From contig NZ_RZTZ01000018.1 in the NCBI RefSeq assembly GCF_004005475.1, positions 17,726-81,725 of the forward strand: DNA of 64,000 nucleotides. Reading direction: 5' to 3'. This document shows, in pieces, positions 1 to 10,672 of the stretch. The first letter of the stretch is position 1, and each line of letters starts with the position of its first letter. The translations under genes were made by a program, and so were the position numbers. The notes below the pieces were generated by a model. The model did no database searches. It was given only the letters and a program-made list of their open reading frames with translations, and was not told where the DNA came from. This DNA is from Niallia taxi. Its GTDB lineage: Bacteria > Bacillota > Bacilli > Bacillales > Cytobacillaceae.

Positions 1-270
1 GATAATAAACTACTATCCGAGACTTTAGAAACATCCGGGATTCAAAGATCCTTGAGTAGGAAGAAATGTCTGTACAATAACGCCTTGGTAGAAATAAAAG
101 TTATTAAAACAGAAATTGCAAGCGTTGCGCACCACTGCACTACTCTAGAACAGCTAAATCTAGATTATGTTCATTAGTTCAATAATATTCGAATTCACAG
201 AACACTAGGTTATTTAACGCTCATAGAATTTAAGAAAAAATCCGTATAAAATCTTCCAACTTAGTGTTGA
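1..270 (+). pseudogene. IS3-family transposase orfB, 3' fragment
   Basis: Broken reading frames encode the end of an IS3-family DDE transposase. Conceptual pieces include GIQRSLSR, VIKTEIA and the signature end NNIRIHRTLGYL...EFKKK at about 182-250. The 5' part lies outside the window or is lost. Stops and indels show it is dead. The same element type recurs in decayed form near 7.7 kb and 24.3 kb. Confidence 0.6.
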
Positions 271-529
271 CGTACTAGTCATCACTAGTAAATAAACCTA
301 ATCTTTGGGTGTTACTAGAAATGTTTTTAGAAGTTATAAGATATATGAAATATTATTTTAAAGCATAGAGTATACATACTTTGCTTGAGTAAATAATTTA
401 TATTTTTTATTCTATTACTATCATTTATTTGGTTTAAAGATAAAATATATAGGGAATGTGTAAGATACTGTATGGTTTTATTTTAGGTTGCGTTTGAAAG
501 AAAATTAAATCAAAACGTATATCTGTTTT
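271..529. other. AT-rich stretch with no recognised gene
   Basis: No reading frame of useful length, no ribosome site and no clear hairpin terminator were seen between two IS3 remnants. Confidence 0.5.
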
Positions 530-700
530 TTGATTTGGAATTAGTATAGTTTTATAGACACAACTTAGTTAAAGTCCTTACAAAAAATAATTCATGCAAA
601 AAATATAAGAGGATTTCAAAAAAACAGTAGTGCATTATATCATTCCGGATCCCTTTGAAGGAATGATATGATGCTCCGAAAATACCTCGGAAACTTTTTT
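530..700 (+). mobile_element. IS3 left end with 5' scrap of orfA, decayed
   Basis: The stretch from about 535 (ggaattagtatagttttata) to 650 matches the left end and start of orfA of the better preserved IS3 copy at 23536, with a deletion that removes the start codon. It ends in an inverted pair, atatcattcc and ggaatgatat. Only about 100 bp of the element survives here. Confidence 0.5.
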
Positions 701-779
701 AGAGTGGACTCTCTGTATATATAAAACGTGTACATTGAATCATGATCATTAAAAAAGTAATAATCTGTTGAATAACCAA

Positions 780-1180
780 GAAAAAAACACCTATACTCCA
801 GGTGAGAAAAAGAGATGGAACGAATGACCTGTTAGTTAAATAGAGAATTTTCTACTAACACAATTATGAGGAATGGATCTCAGTTATTACCTATATCCAT
901 AATGAAAGAGATGTATGTTTTACCTGACTGCCAAAATGGACTTACTTTCAAAGAAGATGGTAGGTTATTCGCTTTTACGTTCCATGACAACAGATTTAGT
1001 AATAAATGTTTTAGGAAACGCTTACTCTGCTCGAATCCAACCAAAGGTTTACTTCTACATACAGATTTAGATTTACCTTACACAAGATGGAGTTTATGAA
1101 TACGTTCAATCTCATGAAATTAAGCAATCATTTTAGCCAAAAAGGTTGTTCTTATGATAATGCCTGTGTCGTATCCTTTC
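780..1180 (+). pseudogene. IS3-family transposase orfB, internal fragment
   Basis: Conceptual translation gives GLLLHTDLDLPYT near 1048-1085 and, in another frame, SQKGCSYDNACV near 1135-1170. These match the HTDxGSQYT and KGCPYDNA motifs of IS3 transposases, as in the copy at the right edge of this window. Frameshifts and stops separate the pieces. Confidence 0.5.
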
Positions 1181-1720
1181 ACATTAATATATAAAACTCC
1201 AGTTAAACCTAACTTAAGTAAGGAGGACAAAATTTTGAAGAATAAAAACAAATGCATTTATTCTAATAGGCTATTTTTTGAAATAGGGAGACTCACAGAT
1301 AAATCAAAGGAGCTTAAAAAAGTTTCAGTAGATTTGAAAAACAAAAGTAAGATGTTAAAAAGTATTCCTTACCATTAATCTATGACATAGAATATACTCG
1401 GAAAAGTTAGTATTAGATGAAAAGAATGAAGGAGTCTCAAGTATAATGGGTAAGGTGAAAATTGGATAAAAGTTCATAAATAAGTGGTATTGTATATTTA
1501 CTCCCGATAAGGACTTTTTACAAATATATTTATCACTATGGGGAATATTAATCCTTGATAAGTATAGAGTAAAGAGGGGTTACTATAAAAACAATGAAGT
1601 AGTATTAATATTGACAACTAGTGAAGTTGCAAAGTAGAGGAATTCGTATTCAAAAGATACTCTGGGGATTTGTACAATCGCTTATTAGATAAAGGTTAAA
1701 GGACATTGAAATCCGTAAGT
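1181..1720. other. Unassigned stretch between remnants
   Basis: A 74-codon open frame starts near 1154 and a taaggaggac motif sits near 1217, but the peptide is lysine/asparagine-rich low-complexity sequence that I do not recognise. Nothing else coding was supported. Confidence 0.35.
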
Positions 1721-1724
1721 ATTA

Positions 1725-2560
1725 AAATATGCGTTAGATTTGTTATAAAGAAAACAAATAGAAAATATAACTTACATTTTTAATTAAGAAAAATTCCTAT
1801 TCCGATGGGATTTATTAATCAAGATGTAAACATACAGGCTGCAAAACTTTATACCGATGCATTTATACTTTATAATATTCAAAATATGGGAACAATAGGA
1901 TTAATAGCTATAGATAGCATTAACTAGTGTTGTTCGTATGGATATTCAAAAAGTTTATACAAGCTTGCATTCCTCCATGGAACTCTTTATGAAGCTTTAT
2001 AAAGCCAGTGCCCTTTTCTACAAGAAAAAAATTTGCGTTTCGTGCACCTTTTAGCCTTATCCTATTCAAGTTGAGTTTGTACATATAAAGCATTGTATTG
2101 AAGAATGGTTCGGAAAATCAAGGTCTCTAACAGCGATTAAGATTTGTTTGTTTGATAATCTGTATCGTAATTCTGTTACTAGTGCTTTACTAATGTTTTT
2201 TTCCCAACTCGCACAATCACATGAAGTCCGCCAGATTATATTACGTGGTTCGAAAATTGCTAGACATCATTGTGCTATTTTTAGAAAATTCCTGGTGATA
2301 GTAAGATTAATATTAAATGCTTCCATGAGTGAAGATTTGTTACATCTAAGTCAAAAGATTCGGTTTTTAATGATGAATTATTGATGTTTCGTATCGAAGA
2401 TAATATAGGAATAGAGGAATAGCTTATAACGGATCGAGTTGGGTAGTGTAGCACGAAAGGATTTGGACACAACCTATACGCGATTATGAGCTGAGGCAGC
2501 AGAGTTTGCAGGAGAGGGAGCTAATAAAATGATTGTTAATGGTTGGTTAGTAGCCGCCTT
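1725..2560 (+). pseudogene. DUF3231 family protein, degraded copy
   Basis: Pieces of a DUF3231 protein can be read in order on this strand. IPIPMGFINQDVNI (about 1797-1835) and TDAFILY.IQNMGTIGLI match the IPxGFNEGDVN and TETFCLTYVNHMAKVGLL region of the intact gene at 3177. Residues near 2150-2300 match its second repeat (SQLAQSHEVRQIILRGSKIARHHCAIFRKF). AAEFAGEGANKMIVNGWL near 2493-2546 matches the shared C-terminal SGADIMIKYNWLEQPP. In-frame stops and frameshifts throughout show it is non-functional. It is a third paralog, in the opposite orientation to the intact neighbour. Confidence 0.65.
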
Positions 2561-2599
2561 CAGCACTTGACCAACAAAATTTGGCAAGGGGTTAACCAA

Positions 2600-3073
2600 A
2601 TGTGGGTAAGTAGAAAAGAATTATTATTATGGAGCATAGCCCTACCAGGATTTGGACAGTTATTGAATGGAAAGCTGTTTAAGGGTATTGGTATAATTAT
2701 ATTAGAAATACTCATTAATGTTAATTCTCATTTCAATGAAGTAATTATGCTTAGTTTTCAGGGAGATATAGAAAAAGCGACTTTACAAGCAGACTACCAA
2801 TGGTTAATGTTTTACCCGTGTTTGTATTTTTTTTCGATGTGGGATGCTTGGATTGATGGGGGAGGAAGAAATAATAAATATTCATTTCTCCCCTTAGTGT
2901 TTGTTGTTTATTTTGTGACGATTGGTTGTATTTATTCTTCAAAGTTTCGTTTGTTTGGAATATTATTTGGTCCAGTGTGGCTGCCAATATTAGCTGTTAT
3001 ACCGGGATTGGTAATAGGGATATTAATAAAAAATCTTTTAATAATATTTGTCAGCAGGAAGAGTAGACTTTAA
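2600..3073 (+). CDS. Small multi-pass membrane protein of unknown function
   Basis: A protein of 157 residues starts at ATG 2600, chosen because AAGGGG lies 8 bases upstream; a TTG frame extension to 2543 has no ribosome site and runs into the DUF3231 relic. The sequence begins MWVSRKELLLW and continues with a Gly/Pro turn (PGFGQLLNGKLFKG), then about four hydrophobic segments (roughly residues 8-37, 70-84, 95-117 and 123-152) separated by short polar loops, one holding DAWIDGGGRNN. I do not recognise a characterised family, and no catalytic motif is visible. It sits behind a dead DUF3231 gene and is followed by a strong bidirectional terminator. The spore-germination genes nearby make a membrane accessory role possible, but this is inference from location only. 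Confidence 0.65.
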   Translation: MWVSRKELLLWSIALPGFGQLLNGKLFKGIGIIILEILINVNSHFNEVIMLSFQGDIEKATLQADYQWLMFYPCLYFFSMWDAWIDGGGRNNKYSFLPLVFVVYFVTIGCIYSSKFRLFGILFGPVWLPILAVIPGLVIGILIKNLLIIFVSRKSRL

Positions 3074-3107
3074 ATTAATAATGTCTTCTAATTTATAAAA
3101 AAAACGC

Positions 3108-3136
3108 AAAAAAGTTCTCAATATGAGAACTTTTTT
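3108..3136. terminator. Bidirectional intrinsic terminator
   Basis: A perfect 12-bp stem, AAAAAAGTTCTC with GAGAACTTTTTT, has a 5-base loop and A/T tracts on both sides. It lies between converging genes and can end both the membrane protein gene and the minus-strand DUF3231 gene. Confidence 0.85.
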
Positions 3137-3176
3137 CATAGGTGTTTATTAAGTTAGAAAATCAGAGAATTAATTT

Positions 3177-4193
3177 TTAATCTTCTTTCTTTTGAGCTAA
3201 TTTTTTCCTGTTTTTAGTCCCAGGTGGTTGTTCAAGCCAATTGTACTTTATCATTATATCAGCACCACTTTTGGCATATTTCCCAATTTCTAAGGACAAA
3301 CGTTCATAATTTAACGCTAAATCACTACGTTGACTAGCTGAAGCAGCAGTTGCGTAATTTCCAGTTCCAGCAGCACTTAATAAGGACATATGAAACATCA
3401 TAAGTTTGTCAGAATATACTCGAGTTGTAGAACTAGTCACACACACATCAGGTGAACCTGGAGTTGTGATATTATCATCAAGCAAGGTTTGTCTAAATAT
3501 ACTTACATGTTTATCAGATATTTCCTTACCTCTGAACATAAAATCTTGAATTTCTTTAATAGATGTTGTTTGAGCAAAAGCTAAACATAATTTAATCCCT
3601 ATTGAGTTTGTTTGTATATTTGTAAACAGGTGTGATATTTCTATGGAGTTAAGTGGGCGTTTATCTGTAAAAGGATTTAGTCCACTTAAGTAACTTTTAC
3701 TGTTTATATAGTCAGTTTCACTAGGAGTCTCAATATAAGGAGCACGGATATAAATCCCTTTGTCAAGCATTACATTTAAACTTTTTTCATACAAAGAAGT
3801 TGTTTCGATTAGACCATTTGTAAAATATTCTCGGATGTCATCTCTCGCACTCATAGAAATCATTCCACTGTAACCTAATAAACCTACTTTTGCCATGTGA
3901 TTAACATAAGTTAAACAAAATGTTTCTGAAAATAGTTGAGGTGAATTTATATTAACATCTCCTTCATTAAAGCCAATTGGTATAGCGTATTCTTCCTCTG
4001 TTAATAGTTGTATCAAAAATTCTACGTGATTCTTTGCAATATCATATGAAAATTGAATGATTGATTTAATCTCTGTATCTTCAATATGTGCCATCATATG
4101 AGAAAGGATAGCTTTGGCCATACTATCATTCATATAAGATGTCCAAAGAGCAGCAATTTCTGATGAGGTAAGATGAATTTTATTTAGTTCCAC
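3177..4193 (-). CDS. DUF3231 family protein
   Basis: This 338-residue protein of unknown function belongs to a family seen mainly in spore-forming Bacillales. It reads as two related repeats: residues about 1-160 and about 180-325 share the pattern EI..L.........I...F........I..F........KHV..F...L....I..PG/GF..DV, followed by a helix ending in YSGMISMSARDD or NYATAASASQRSD. The helical, His/Glu-rich layout suggests two four-helix bundles; a ferritin-like fold is a guess. The start is GTG, set by AAGGAGG 8 bases upstream. The C-terminus carries the family signature NWLEQPPG followed by a lysine-rich tail. The gene is divergent from the CBO0543-Ger(x)C pair, and a second intact paralog lies at 27682 beside a broken Ger(x)C gene, so the linkage is repeated in this window. 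Confidence 0.8.
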   Translation of the reverse strand: MELNKIHLTSSEIAALWTSYMNDSMAKAILSHMMAHIEDTEIKSIIQFSYDIAKNHVEFLIQLLTEEEYAIPIGFNEGDVNINSPQLFSETFCLTYVNHMAKVGLLGYSGMISMSARDDIREYFTNGLIETTSLYEKSLNVMLDKGIYIRAPYIETPSETDYINSKSYLSGLNPFTDKRPLNSIEISHLFTNIQTNSIGIKLCLAFAQTTSIKEIQDFMFRGKEISDKHVSIFRQTLLDDNITTPGSPDVCVTSSTTRVYSDKLMMFHMSLLSAAGTGNYATAASASQRSDLALNYERLSLEIGKYAKSGADIMIKYNWLEQPPGTKNRKKLAQKKED

Positions 4194-4843
4194 AAATAAA
4201 TCCTCCTTAGGATTATAATTTTTATTTATATTATTTACAAAAAAAGACTGGCTATGATAAAACTTTTTTATTTTTCTTCTAGAATCCTTGTTGCCAAAGT
4301 ATACTTTCTGATCATAACTAGTAATTATATGTGATTTTAAGAAATAGAACTAGTTATGGTACATACAATTTATTCACTGATATAATGACTTATTGGTATG
4401 TTGTTTTACTGCTCTGTTGTTTTAAATATGGAGGGGTTAGATTATTTAATGAGTTTTAGTTCTGAATTTTCATATAAGTATGATAGTATAGAAACTAGGA
4501 TAAAGTCTCCCAACTTTCCTAATTGTCCCATCTTCTCGATTTCTTAAAAAGAAGATGGGATGGTTTATGGGCTTGACTATAATGCTTATAAATAATAAAT
4601 CATAACTCAACGTTAACAATGACTGAAAGTATTTATCTTAAAATTATTGATAGATGCTTTTTTATTTTTCAATGAGACATTAGTTTTGCAATATGCTTTT
4701 GTTAAAAATATCATTTCTTTAGAAAGTTTTAGTCATATGCGCCTCCCTTAAAATGAGACTTATTTTATCTTCCAAACAAAAACAAGATTATCTATTACAT
4801 AACCAAGTAGTATTTGGAAAAGATAACAATGAGGTGGTTATTT
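4194..4843. other. Divergent intergenic region (650 bp)
   Basis: It separates the minus-strand DUF3231 gene from the CBO0543-Ger(x)C pair and must hold the promoters of both. No open frame was supported. The most obvious structure is the hairpin at 4526-4560. I could not assign -35/-10 boxes for sporulation sigma factors with confidence. Confidence 0.5.
4526..4560. repeat. Inverted repeat, 10-bp perfect arms
   Basis: TCCCATCTTC pairs with GAAGATGGGA across a 15-base loop. No T-run follows on the plus strand, so it is a weak candidate terminator or a regulatory hairpin in the divergent region. Confidence 0.55.
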
Positions 4844-5410
4844 ATGGATAAAAAAGAGTACTGGGAAAGAATATATGAAGAAAATATGGAATTAAATTCA
4901 TTATATTCTTCATATTGGAGTCAATATTCTAACTATGAAACTTGGCAATTTTGGATAGTTATTTCATTGTTAGTAATTCCCTTGGTGCTATTGATCTCTA
5001 CAGTAAACCGTAAAAATGTATTTGAATTATTTTTCTTTGGTTATACCATACATATGCTTTGGACATATATGGATTTAGCACTTAACCGAAACGGTTACTT
5101 TATTCACCAATACTATTTGACACCTTTTTTGCCTGTTTCATTGAATATAACTGCATCTGTTTTGCCCGTTGGATTTTTATTGATATACCAATACTGTTCT
5201 AATAACAATAAAAATTTCTACTTTTATGCAGTGATAATAAGTTGTTTATATGCATTTGGATTTGCTTCTATTGAGAAGTATTTTGCATTTGTGGAATTAA
5301 GGAAAGGAATGAATCTCTTTTATCTCTTTTTTTTGGATTTAGCGATAGCATTTATCTCTTACTGGTTAACAAAAGCAGTATTAAAAATGAGAATTAAGGT
5401 TAACTCTTAG
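4844..5410 (+). CDS. CBO0543 family membrane protein, first copy
   Basis: A protein of 188 residues starts at ATG 4844, supported by GAGGTGG 8 bases upstream; a TTG extension to 4814 lacks a ribosome site. After a charged N-terminal stretch (MDKKEYWERIYEENMELN) it has about five hydrophobic helices with aromatic-rich loops (NYETWQFW, WTYMDLALN, FASIEKYFAF), the layout of the CBO0543 family of small membrane proteins found in Clostridia and Bacillales. Biochemical function is unknown. It ends 22 bp before the Ger(x)C gene and is probably cotranscribed with it, occupying the place where germinant-receptor A and B subunit genes usually stand. Two further family members occur in this window at 20193 and 24924. 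Confidence 0.7.
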   Translation: MDKKEYWERIYEENMELNSLYSSYWSQYSNYETWQFWIVISLLVIPLVLLISTVNRKNVFELFFFGYTIHMLWTYMDLALNRNGYFIHQYYLTPFLPVSLNITASVLPVGFLLIYQYCSNNNKNFYFYAVIISCLYAFGFASIEKYFAFVELRKGMNLFYLFFLDLAIAFISYWLTKAVLKMRIKVNS

Positions 5411-5432
5411 TCTACATATTGAGGGGAAATAA

Positions 5433-6620
5433 ATGAAAGTATTTAAATTAATGATAATTATATGTTTAATTATTACTTTAACCGGTTGTTGGGATAGAAG
5501 TGAAATAACTGAGGTATCTATTGTGACAGGAATGGCAGTAGATAAAGGGGAAAATCAAAAGTATAAATTAACTATTGAAACAACAACAGCAACTGAAATG
5601 AATAGAAAAACCGCACAAGGATATGCTCCATCCTATATCCAATCATTAGAAGGGAATACAATAGGAGAACTTACTCATAAGGTTAGTATATCAAGTGCAA
5701 CCCGATATATATATTCCCACATGCGACTGTTGATTATAAGCGAAGAAATAGCAGAAGAAGGACTAATAAGTTTTATGGACTTTTTGTATCGTAATAGAGA
5801 GATACGAAATGATTTTAATATTGTAATCGCAAAAGGGGGGGACGCAGCAGATTTAATAAAAATTGTTAGTACAGATAAGAAAAGCTCTGCTTTAAAAATA
5901 TATTCTCAATTAATGACGATGCATGAAGAATGGGGAGGAGCTCCTAATATTAAATTAAAAGATTTTGTCCACGTTTTTACTTCTGACGGGCAAGTTCCAG
6001 TACTTGCAGCTATGCGTCTAATTGGTGATTCAAAGAAGGGCGGGAATGTAAAAAATATGAAGCAAGTATCTAGTGATAATAAAGTTACTATAGATTCACT
6101 TGGGATTTTAAAAAATGGAAAACTAATCGCTTTTTTATCACTGGAGGAAATTAGAGGAATGCTGTTTCTTCAAAATAAAATAAAAAATACAGTTATAACA
6201 GCTAATTGTGGTAAGGAAAATAAAAAATACGGATTACGTATTACCCGTTCTAATACAAAAGTGAGTGCAAAAGAAGAAGATGGAGTTCCATCTTTTCGGA
6301 TAAAAGTTAGGGCAGAGGGATATGTACAAGGAACAGAGTGTATTACAAATCTTGAAAACCCAGATACATATAAAAACTTTGAAAAATCTATTAATAAAAA
6401 AATGAAGCAGGATCTGACTGACTTAGTTTTTAAAATGAAAGAAGATTATAGAGCAGATATTTTTGGGTTTGGTGAGCATTTAAAGGACCAAAATTATAAA
6501 GTCTTCAAGAAATATAAAAATGATTGGGAGAACCACTTTGTTGATTCTAAGATACATATAGACTTCTACAGTGATGTAAAAAGAAGTGGAATAAGGAAGG
6601 AAAGATATATAATTAAGTGA
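5433..6620 (+). CDS. Ger(x)C family spore germination lipoprotein
   Basis: This 395-residue protein corresponds to the C subunit of GerA-type nutrient germinant receptors, a lipoprotein anchored on the outer face of the spore inner membrane. A signal peptide ends in lipobox LTGC with the lipidated cysteine at residue 19, followed by WDRSEI, the usual start of mature Ger(x)C proteins. Family-typical stretches follow: VTGMAVDKG near 32-40, LEGNTIGELTHKVS near 72-85, and a C-terminal domain with IRVRAEGYVQ-like sequence. Length is normal for the family. The start ATG has GAGGGGA upstream. No gerA or gerB homolog is visible; the partner gene is the CBO0543 membrane protein just upstream. A decayed relative lies at 26960. 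It may supply the C subunit to receptors encoded elsewhere, or be a relic of a rearranged operon. Confidence 0.88.
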   Translation: MKVFKLMIIICLIITLTGCWDRSEITEVSIVTGMAVDKGENQKYKLTIETTTATEMNRKTAQGYAPSYIQSLEGNTIGELTHKVSISSATRYIYSHMRLLIISEEIAEEGLISFMDFLYRNREIRNDFNIVIAKGGDAADLIKIVSTDKKSSALKIYSQLMTMHEEWGGAPNIKLKDFVHVFTSDGQVPVLAAMRLIGDSKKGGNVKNMKQVSSDNKVTIDSLGILKNGKLIAFLSLEEIRGMLFLQNKIKNTVITANCGKENKKYGLRITRSNTKVSAKEEDGVPSFRIKVRAEGYVQGTECITNLENPDTYKNFEKSINKKMKQDLTDLVFKMKEDYRADIFGFGEHLKDQNYKVFKKYKNDWENHFVDSKIHIDFYSDVKRSGIRKERYIIK

Positions 6621-6734
6621 GCAAAGCGAAGTAACTTTTTATTTTATCTACTCATTTTAAAAAAAAGGTGTCTAATTATTAAGCTGTGTTATATGGCTGA
6701 TAACGCATAAAGAAATGCAGGAACTTCAAAGTCC

Positions 6735-7570
6735 CCTGCAATCTATTATCGTTGAATAATTAACAGATTTTAACAACAGCCCTACAAGAATGTAAAAAGA
6801 GAAACCTATACAGTGCAACAGATTTTAGCGATATCATTCTATACCTTAAGCGACAACAACAAGTTCATGATACAGCGAACGACAGCGCTGGTCTTGTTTC
6901 ACCATTAAACAGCATATCCGGCTGGGTTATGGAAATGGAAGCACAAAAAAGAAATGTAGATGCCTATACAGTCTTTTTGGAGGAAGGCTCAAAGATGAAT
7001 CAACACCAGGAAGTTCAAGATTTATTGAGGTCCCTTCGGTTAGCTGAGACAGCTAATCGATTACATAAATTACTAAGAGAAGCTGAGAAAAATGACTTGG
7101 CCTTTTCTCAGTTTCTACTAGATGTAGTAGCGTTTGAATAAAAACGCAGAGATGAAAAGCAACTGTAAAGGCATAATGCGGAGGATGAATAGACGTGAAT
7201 GAGCGAAAGTGTCCTTAAGCAGTACTAAGTTAAACCAGTTAAAAGGGACTTAACATGGATGGAGTAGCTATATAAATATCATTTTCCTAGGACCGCCAGG
7301 AGTAGGTAAGACCCATCTTTCGATAGGACTGGGAATCGAGGCTTTAAGCTAGGGATATAAAGTGATTTTTACAACTATGGGAGATCTTATTCAGGCATTA
7401 AAAATAGAGGGAAAAACGAGGAATCCAAAACAAGAATGAAAGGAATCAGAGAAGCCGATTTGATCAGATTTTCCATCGAGTAGAAATTATTCATTTAAAT
7501 GAAGACAGTTGGAGAATGAAACATCGAAAAACGATATTTGGTGAACAAAGTGATTCAAATTAATCAGCAG
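6735..7570 (+). pseudogene. IS21-family element remnant (istA end plus broken istB)
   Basis: The end of an IstA transposase is readable from about 6760 (LTALQECKKRNLYSATDF) to 6995. It overlaps the start of IstB, the AAA+ helper ATPase, at ATG 6995 (MNQHQEVQDLLRSLRLAETA). IstB meets a TAA at 7139 where a codon of the usual YEQKRRDEK motif should be. Downstream a Walker A motif, GPPGVGKTHLS, is readable near 7290-7322, and the C-terminal motif IIHLNEDSWRMKHR near 7487-7525. Large internal sequence is missing. It is a third IS21 relic in the window, on the opposite strand to the others. Confidence 0.7.
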
Positions 7571-7739
7571 AAATTGTGTCATTCTACTTGACGGTCACAA
7601 GTATTTTGAATAAGCTGAATGCTTAGATAAATATTTGCCAATATATAATTTTATTTTAGCTTATACAAGATTATTTTTGTAATCGTTTTTTGAAGATACT
7701 CTTATTCAAAACTTGCGCAAATAGTTATAAAAAGTGAAA

Positions 7740-8660
7740 CAGCTACACTAAGTTGACAGAAATATTGGGCTAGTAAACTACGTTTCGTACTATGTCAACT
7801 CAGATCTTTTACAGAAGAATTTAATTAAGCTATGTAAAAATAGAAAGTCGTTCAGATATCTGTCAAGAATATAAAAATCACCATCCTCATTAAGCAAGCT
7901 GCATTGATTATGGGAAGAAGGTATATGTGAGTCAAAATAACACGTATCAGCAGTGTGTAATGAACTCATATTCCCAAATGTACTTTACTATTGCCAAGCC
8001 AATGTGTTTGAAAAGAAAACTCATGACGACAGAGAAAAAGTGAAGTTTTTAAATCCCGCATTATAAGGGAAGTCGTAGTAAACATGATCCACAATAAATT
8101 TAAAGTAGAGTAAAGTAAAAGAACAAAAAGGGCTCGTTGCACGTTGTCGATTCAGTCGAATTAACTAGATGTACTTTCTAATTATACGGTGTCACAATAC
8201 AGCAAAATAATCAAACCAGTAATGAAGTGCCTATAAAGTGAGTTGCACCGTCAATTTAATCAATCATGGGGTAGTTATTGGATATACTGCTGGTCCAATT
8301 AAGAAGGCTGATCTTGAATATAAAGCACGTTGACGGACATATGTAATTTACATAACTTGAAGGTTTTCCTTTATTTACCTAGGGAAAGAGTTTGATTATA
8401 ATCTAATTTTTAAGGCTTTAGAAAGAAACATTGATCTTAGAGTAAGAAGGAATTTCCCAATGATATAGTTGTTGCTGAAGTGATACGTAAAGTATGAAAA
8501 AAATCCAAAAAATGGAGCATACACCTTTACTGGAGCACCTCGCATTATAACAGAATGATTACGTTCATTGGCTTAATATATTTGATTCGAATTCCGATAC
8601 CTAAGTAAACTTTACATCATTAAATCCAAGGAAACAAGCCTTATAAAGGTTGTCCAAACT
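7740..8660 (+). pseudogene. IS3-family orfB remnant, heavily degraded
   Basis: Scattered pieces match IS3 transposase: an NNTYISVSAMCNEL-like region near 7938-7970, VIGYTAGPIKKADLEYKA near 8274-8328 and GKEFD-like EFDYNLIFKALERN near 8390-8430. The same order of motifs is seen in the remnant at 24325. Stops occur in every frame, so only a fossil remains. Confidence 0.45.
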
Positions 8661-8810
8661 GATATTGATTTACAAGAAAACCTAACCTCATTGAGATGGG
8701 TTTTTCTATGTTTAAAATTTGCTTGTAATTTTATGTAGCATAACTAATAAAATAACCATAATATATATAGACAACTTTTCCCTTTTTTCAATAAGTGAGG
8801 GGAGGGGTTT

Positions 8811-8850
8811 AACAGAGACAATTTGGACGGAGTTGTCTCTGTTTTATTAT
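8811..8850. terminator. Hairpin, candidate terminator
   Basis: AACAGAGACAA pairs perfectly with TTGTCTCTGTT across an 11-base loop and is followed by TTATTATTT. No intact gene lies directly upstream. Confidence 0.5.
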
Positions 8851-8935
8851 TTAAGTATGTACATAGATAGTACTAATTTTTAAAGCCTGCATATAATATT
8901 AATGTAATCTTCCCCTTTTAAGCTTGTTTTATTTT

Positions 8936-8967
8936 GCCTTCTCATAAAACTTTGGGAAGGCTTTTTT
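8936..8967 (+). terminator. Candidate intrinsic terminator
   Basis: GCCTTC pairs with GAAGGC and is followed by six T residues. The upstream gene is not identifiable, so it probably outlived the gene it served. Confidence 0.5.
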
Positions 8968-8989
8968 CCATAAAGAGAGGAGTATTGCT

Positions 8990-10178
8990 TGTCAACATTT
9001 AATCAAACAGCTTTTTTAAGGGATAATCGTTTTAGTAAATTGGTCTTACGTAACCTAGTGTGCCATGAAATCGCAGCTCAACATAGTCACTGAATCCAAG
9101 CGTTAGATGTTATAAACTATCAAATTTTATTTGGCTAATAAACCCTTTTTTATGATTTTAAACGTTGCTTTCGCCACGGCGTTATCACACGGACAGCCTT
9201 CCTGCTTAAAGAGTATCCAATTCTGGAAGGACGCAACCGGTTTTGTCGATGAGTTGGTTTTATAGATTGTCATGGTTTGTGTGGAGGAGCTGATAATCCA
9301 GCAGATCAATTAGAATGGAAGAAAAAACTCGTGCGACAGGGTCCGCATTTCCTGCTGCTAAAGCCCATGATCTCACGATTAAAGAAATCCACAAGATACA
9401 TACGTATACGTAATGCCATTTATTTTTGACTTTAACTTATGTTAAATCACTGACGACTACTTTTTTGACGACTGTCTGCTGAAACTTGTGTTTCGATTCG
9501 TTCGCCTGTGCTGATTCATTAGAGGAAGTTTTCTATGGCTTAAAATGTACTACTGTATAGGAAGAAACAAGCCCTTACTCCTTCATGTTACGGCCAATTC
9601 GACTTCTAAAAACCGTTAATCCATGCTTGTGCAGTAGCTCGACTTTAATCTTACCATACTACATACATAGGCATTGTTTGAAAAACTATATGACAGTGGC
9701 TGTTACGTCGTCATCTGACTGACGTTCTTTAGCCTCATAAAACCACTTACAACGTGGATTTATTTGTAGGACGCTGCACATTGCTGATACCGATATTTGT
9801 CTTTATTTCTGTAAATAACATTTACTTGCATCATCATGATCAGTGCGCCTTAAAAATATCCTTCTCCATTCTTAGCTGTTTTAATTCCTTGCGAAGTTCT
9901 AAAAGCTTCCGCTGTTCAGGAGAACAGTTGTCTTTCTCTTTAAAAGACCGGAGGTTTTATCCTGGTTGATCCACAGGTCAAGATATTATGGAGTCAGATC
10001 ATATTCATCAATAATAGTTCGTTTCGATTTTTTCGTTCTGATTTAGCTAAACCAATTTGCTTTTTAATATCGGGCGTGAATGTGCTACGTTCTCGTTTTG
10101 TCATAATTGCATCTTCTGATCAGTTTTAGGTCAAGTGAACATGAGCTTATTTTTCTGTCCAGATAAGTGTAGACAATC
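8990..10178 (-). mobile_element. IS3-family element, minus strand, degraded near full length
   Basis: Read on the minus strand, it begins with tctacacttatctggacaga-type left end (about 10178-10150), then an orfA starting MTKRERSTFTPDIKKQ, then orfB pieces including SDLT.VKVKNK, GCPCDNAVAKATFKIIKK (about 9130-9200) and an RFHGTLGYVRPIY-like end near 9030-9065. The plus-strand fragment at 30424 carries the same left end and orfA. Multiple stops and frameshifts mean it cannot move on its own. Confidence 0.6.
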
Positions 10179-10672
10179 CATATAAAAATTACTTTAGGAA
10201 CGAAACAGGGTGCGCCTTTTAATGGCACACCCCTTAATGAGGAGGTTTTATGAGAGTACGGATGCCCCACTACTCTTAGACAGAAGGGTTTGTGACTTCC
10301 ACATCACATTAATAGAGTATGCATTGTGAAATAATAATGCACGGCTATTGTCCATTTAGCAATGGTGTTTATTTAAAAAAGTATGTATAAGAAGTTATAC
10401 TAGCTATAAATAGGATTTATTTTTTTCAATTCATCTTTTACTTCCTTTCTGAGTAGTACTTTTTAAATTACTGTTATATCTCTTAATGAAATTATCATTA
10501 GAAAGTGGTGTTGTGATGAATTGCATGTTTATATAACTGTACAAAATTGAAAAAAGTATAAAGTATTAAAATAATTAGTGAATATGAATGGTTTCTTAAA
10601 AAAGTAAATGCACTAACTGAGCTATACCCCAACGATAGTGCCGATTACCAAAGAATGAAAAGTATGGAGGTA
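10179..10672. other. No gene recognised
   Basis: An imperfect hairpin (GGGTGCGCC with GGCACACCC) lies at about 10209-10234 next to the IS3 end. The rest is AT-rich with no supported reading frame. Confidence 0.45.

Noticed and set aside
2543..2599. Upstream TTG start for the membrane protein at 2600
   Set aside because: No ribosome site; it lies within the DUF3231 relic, while ATG 2600 has AAGGGG at ideal spacing.
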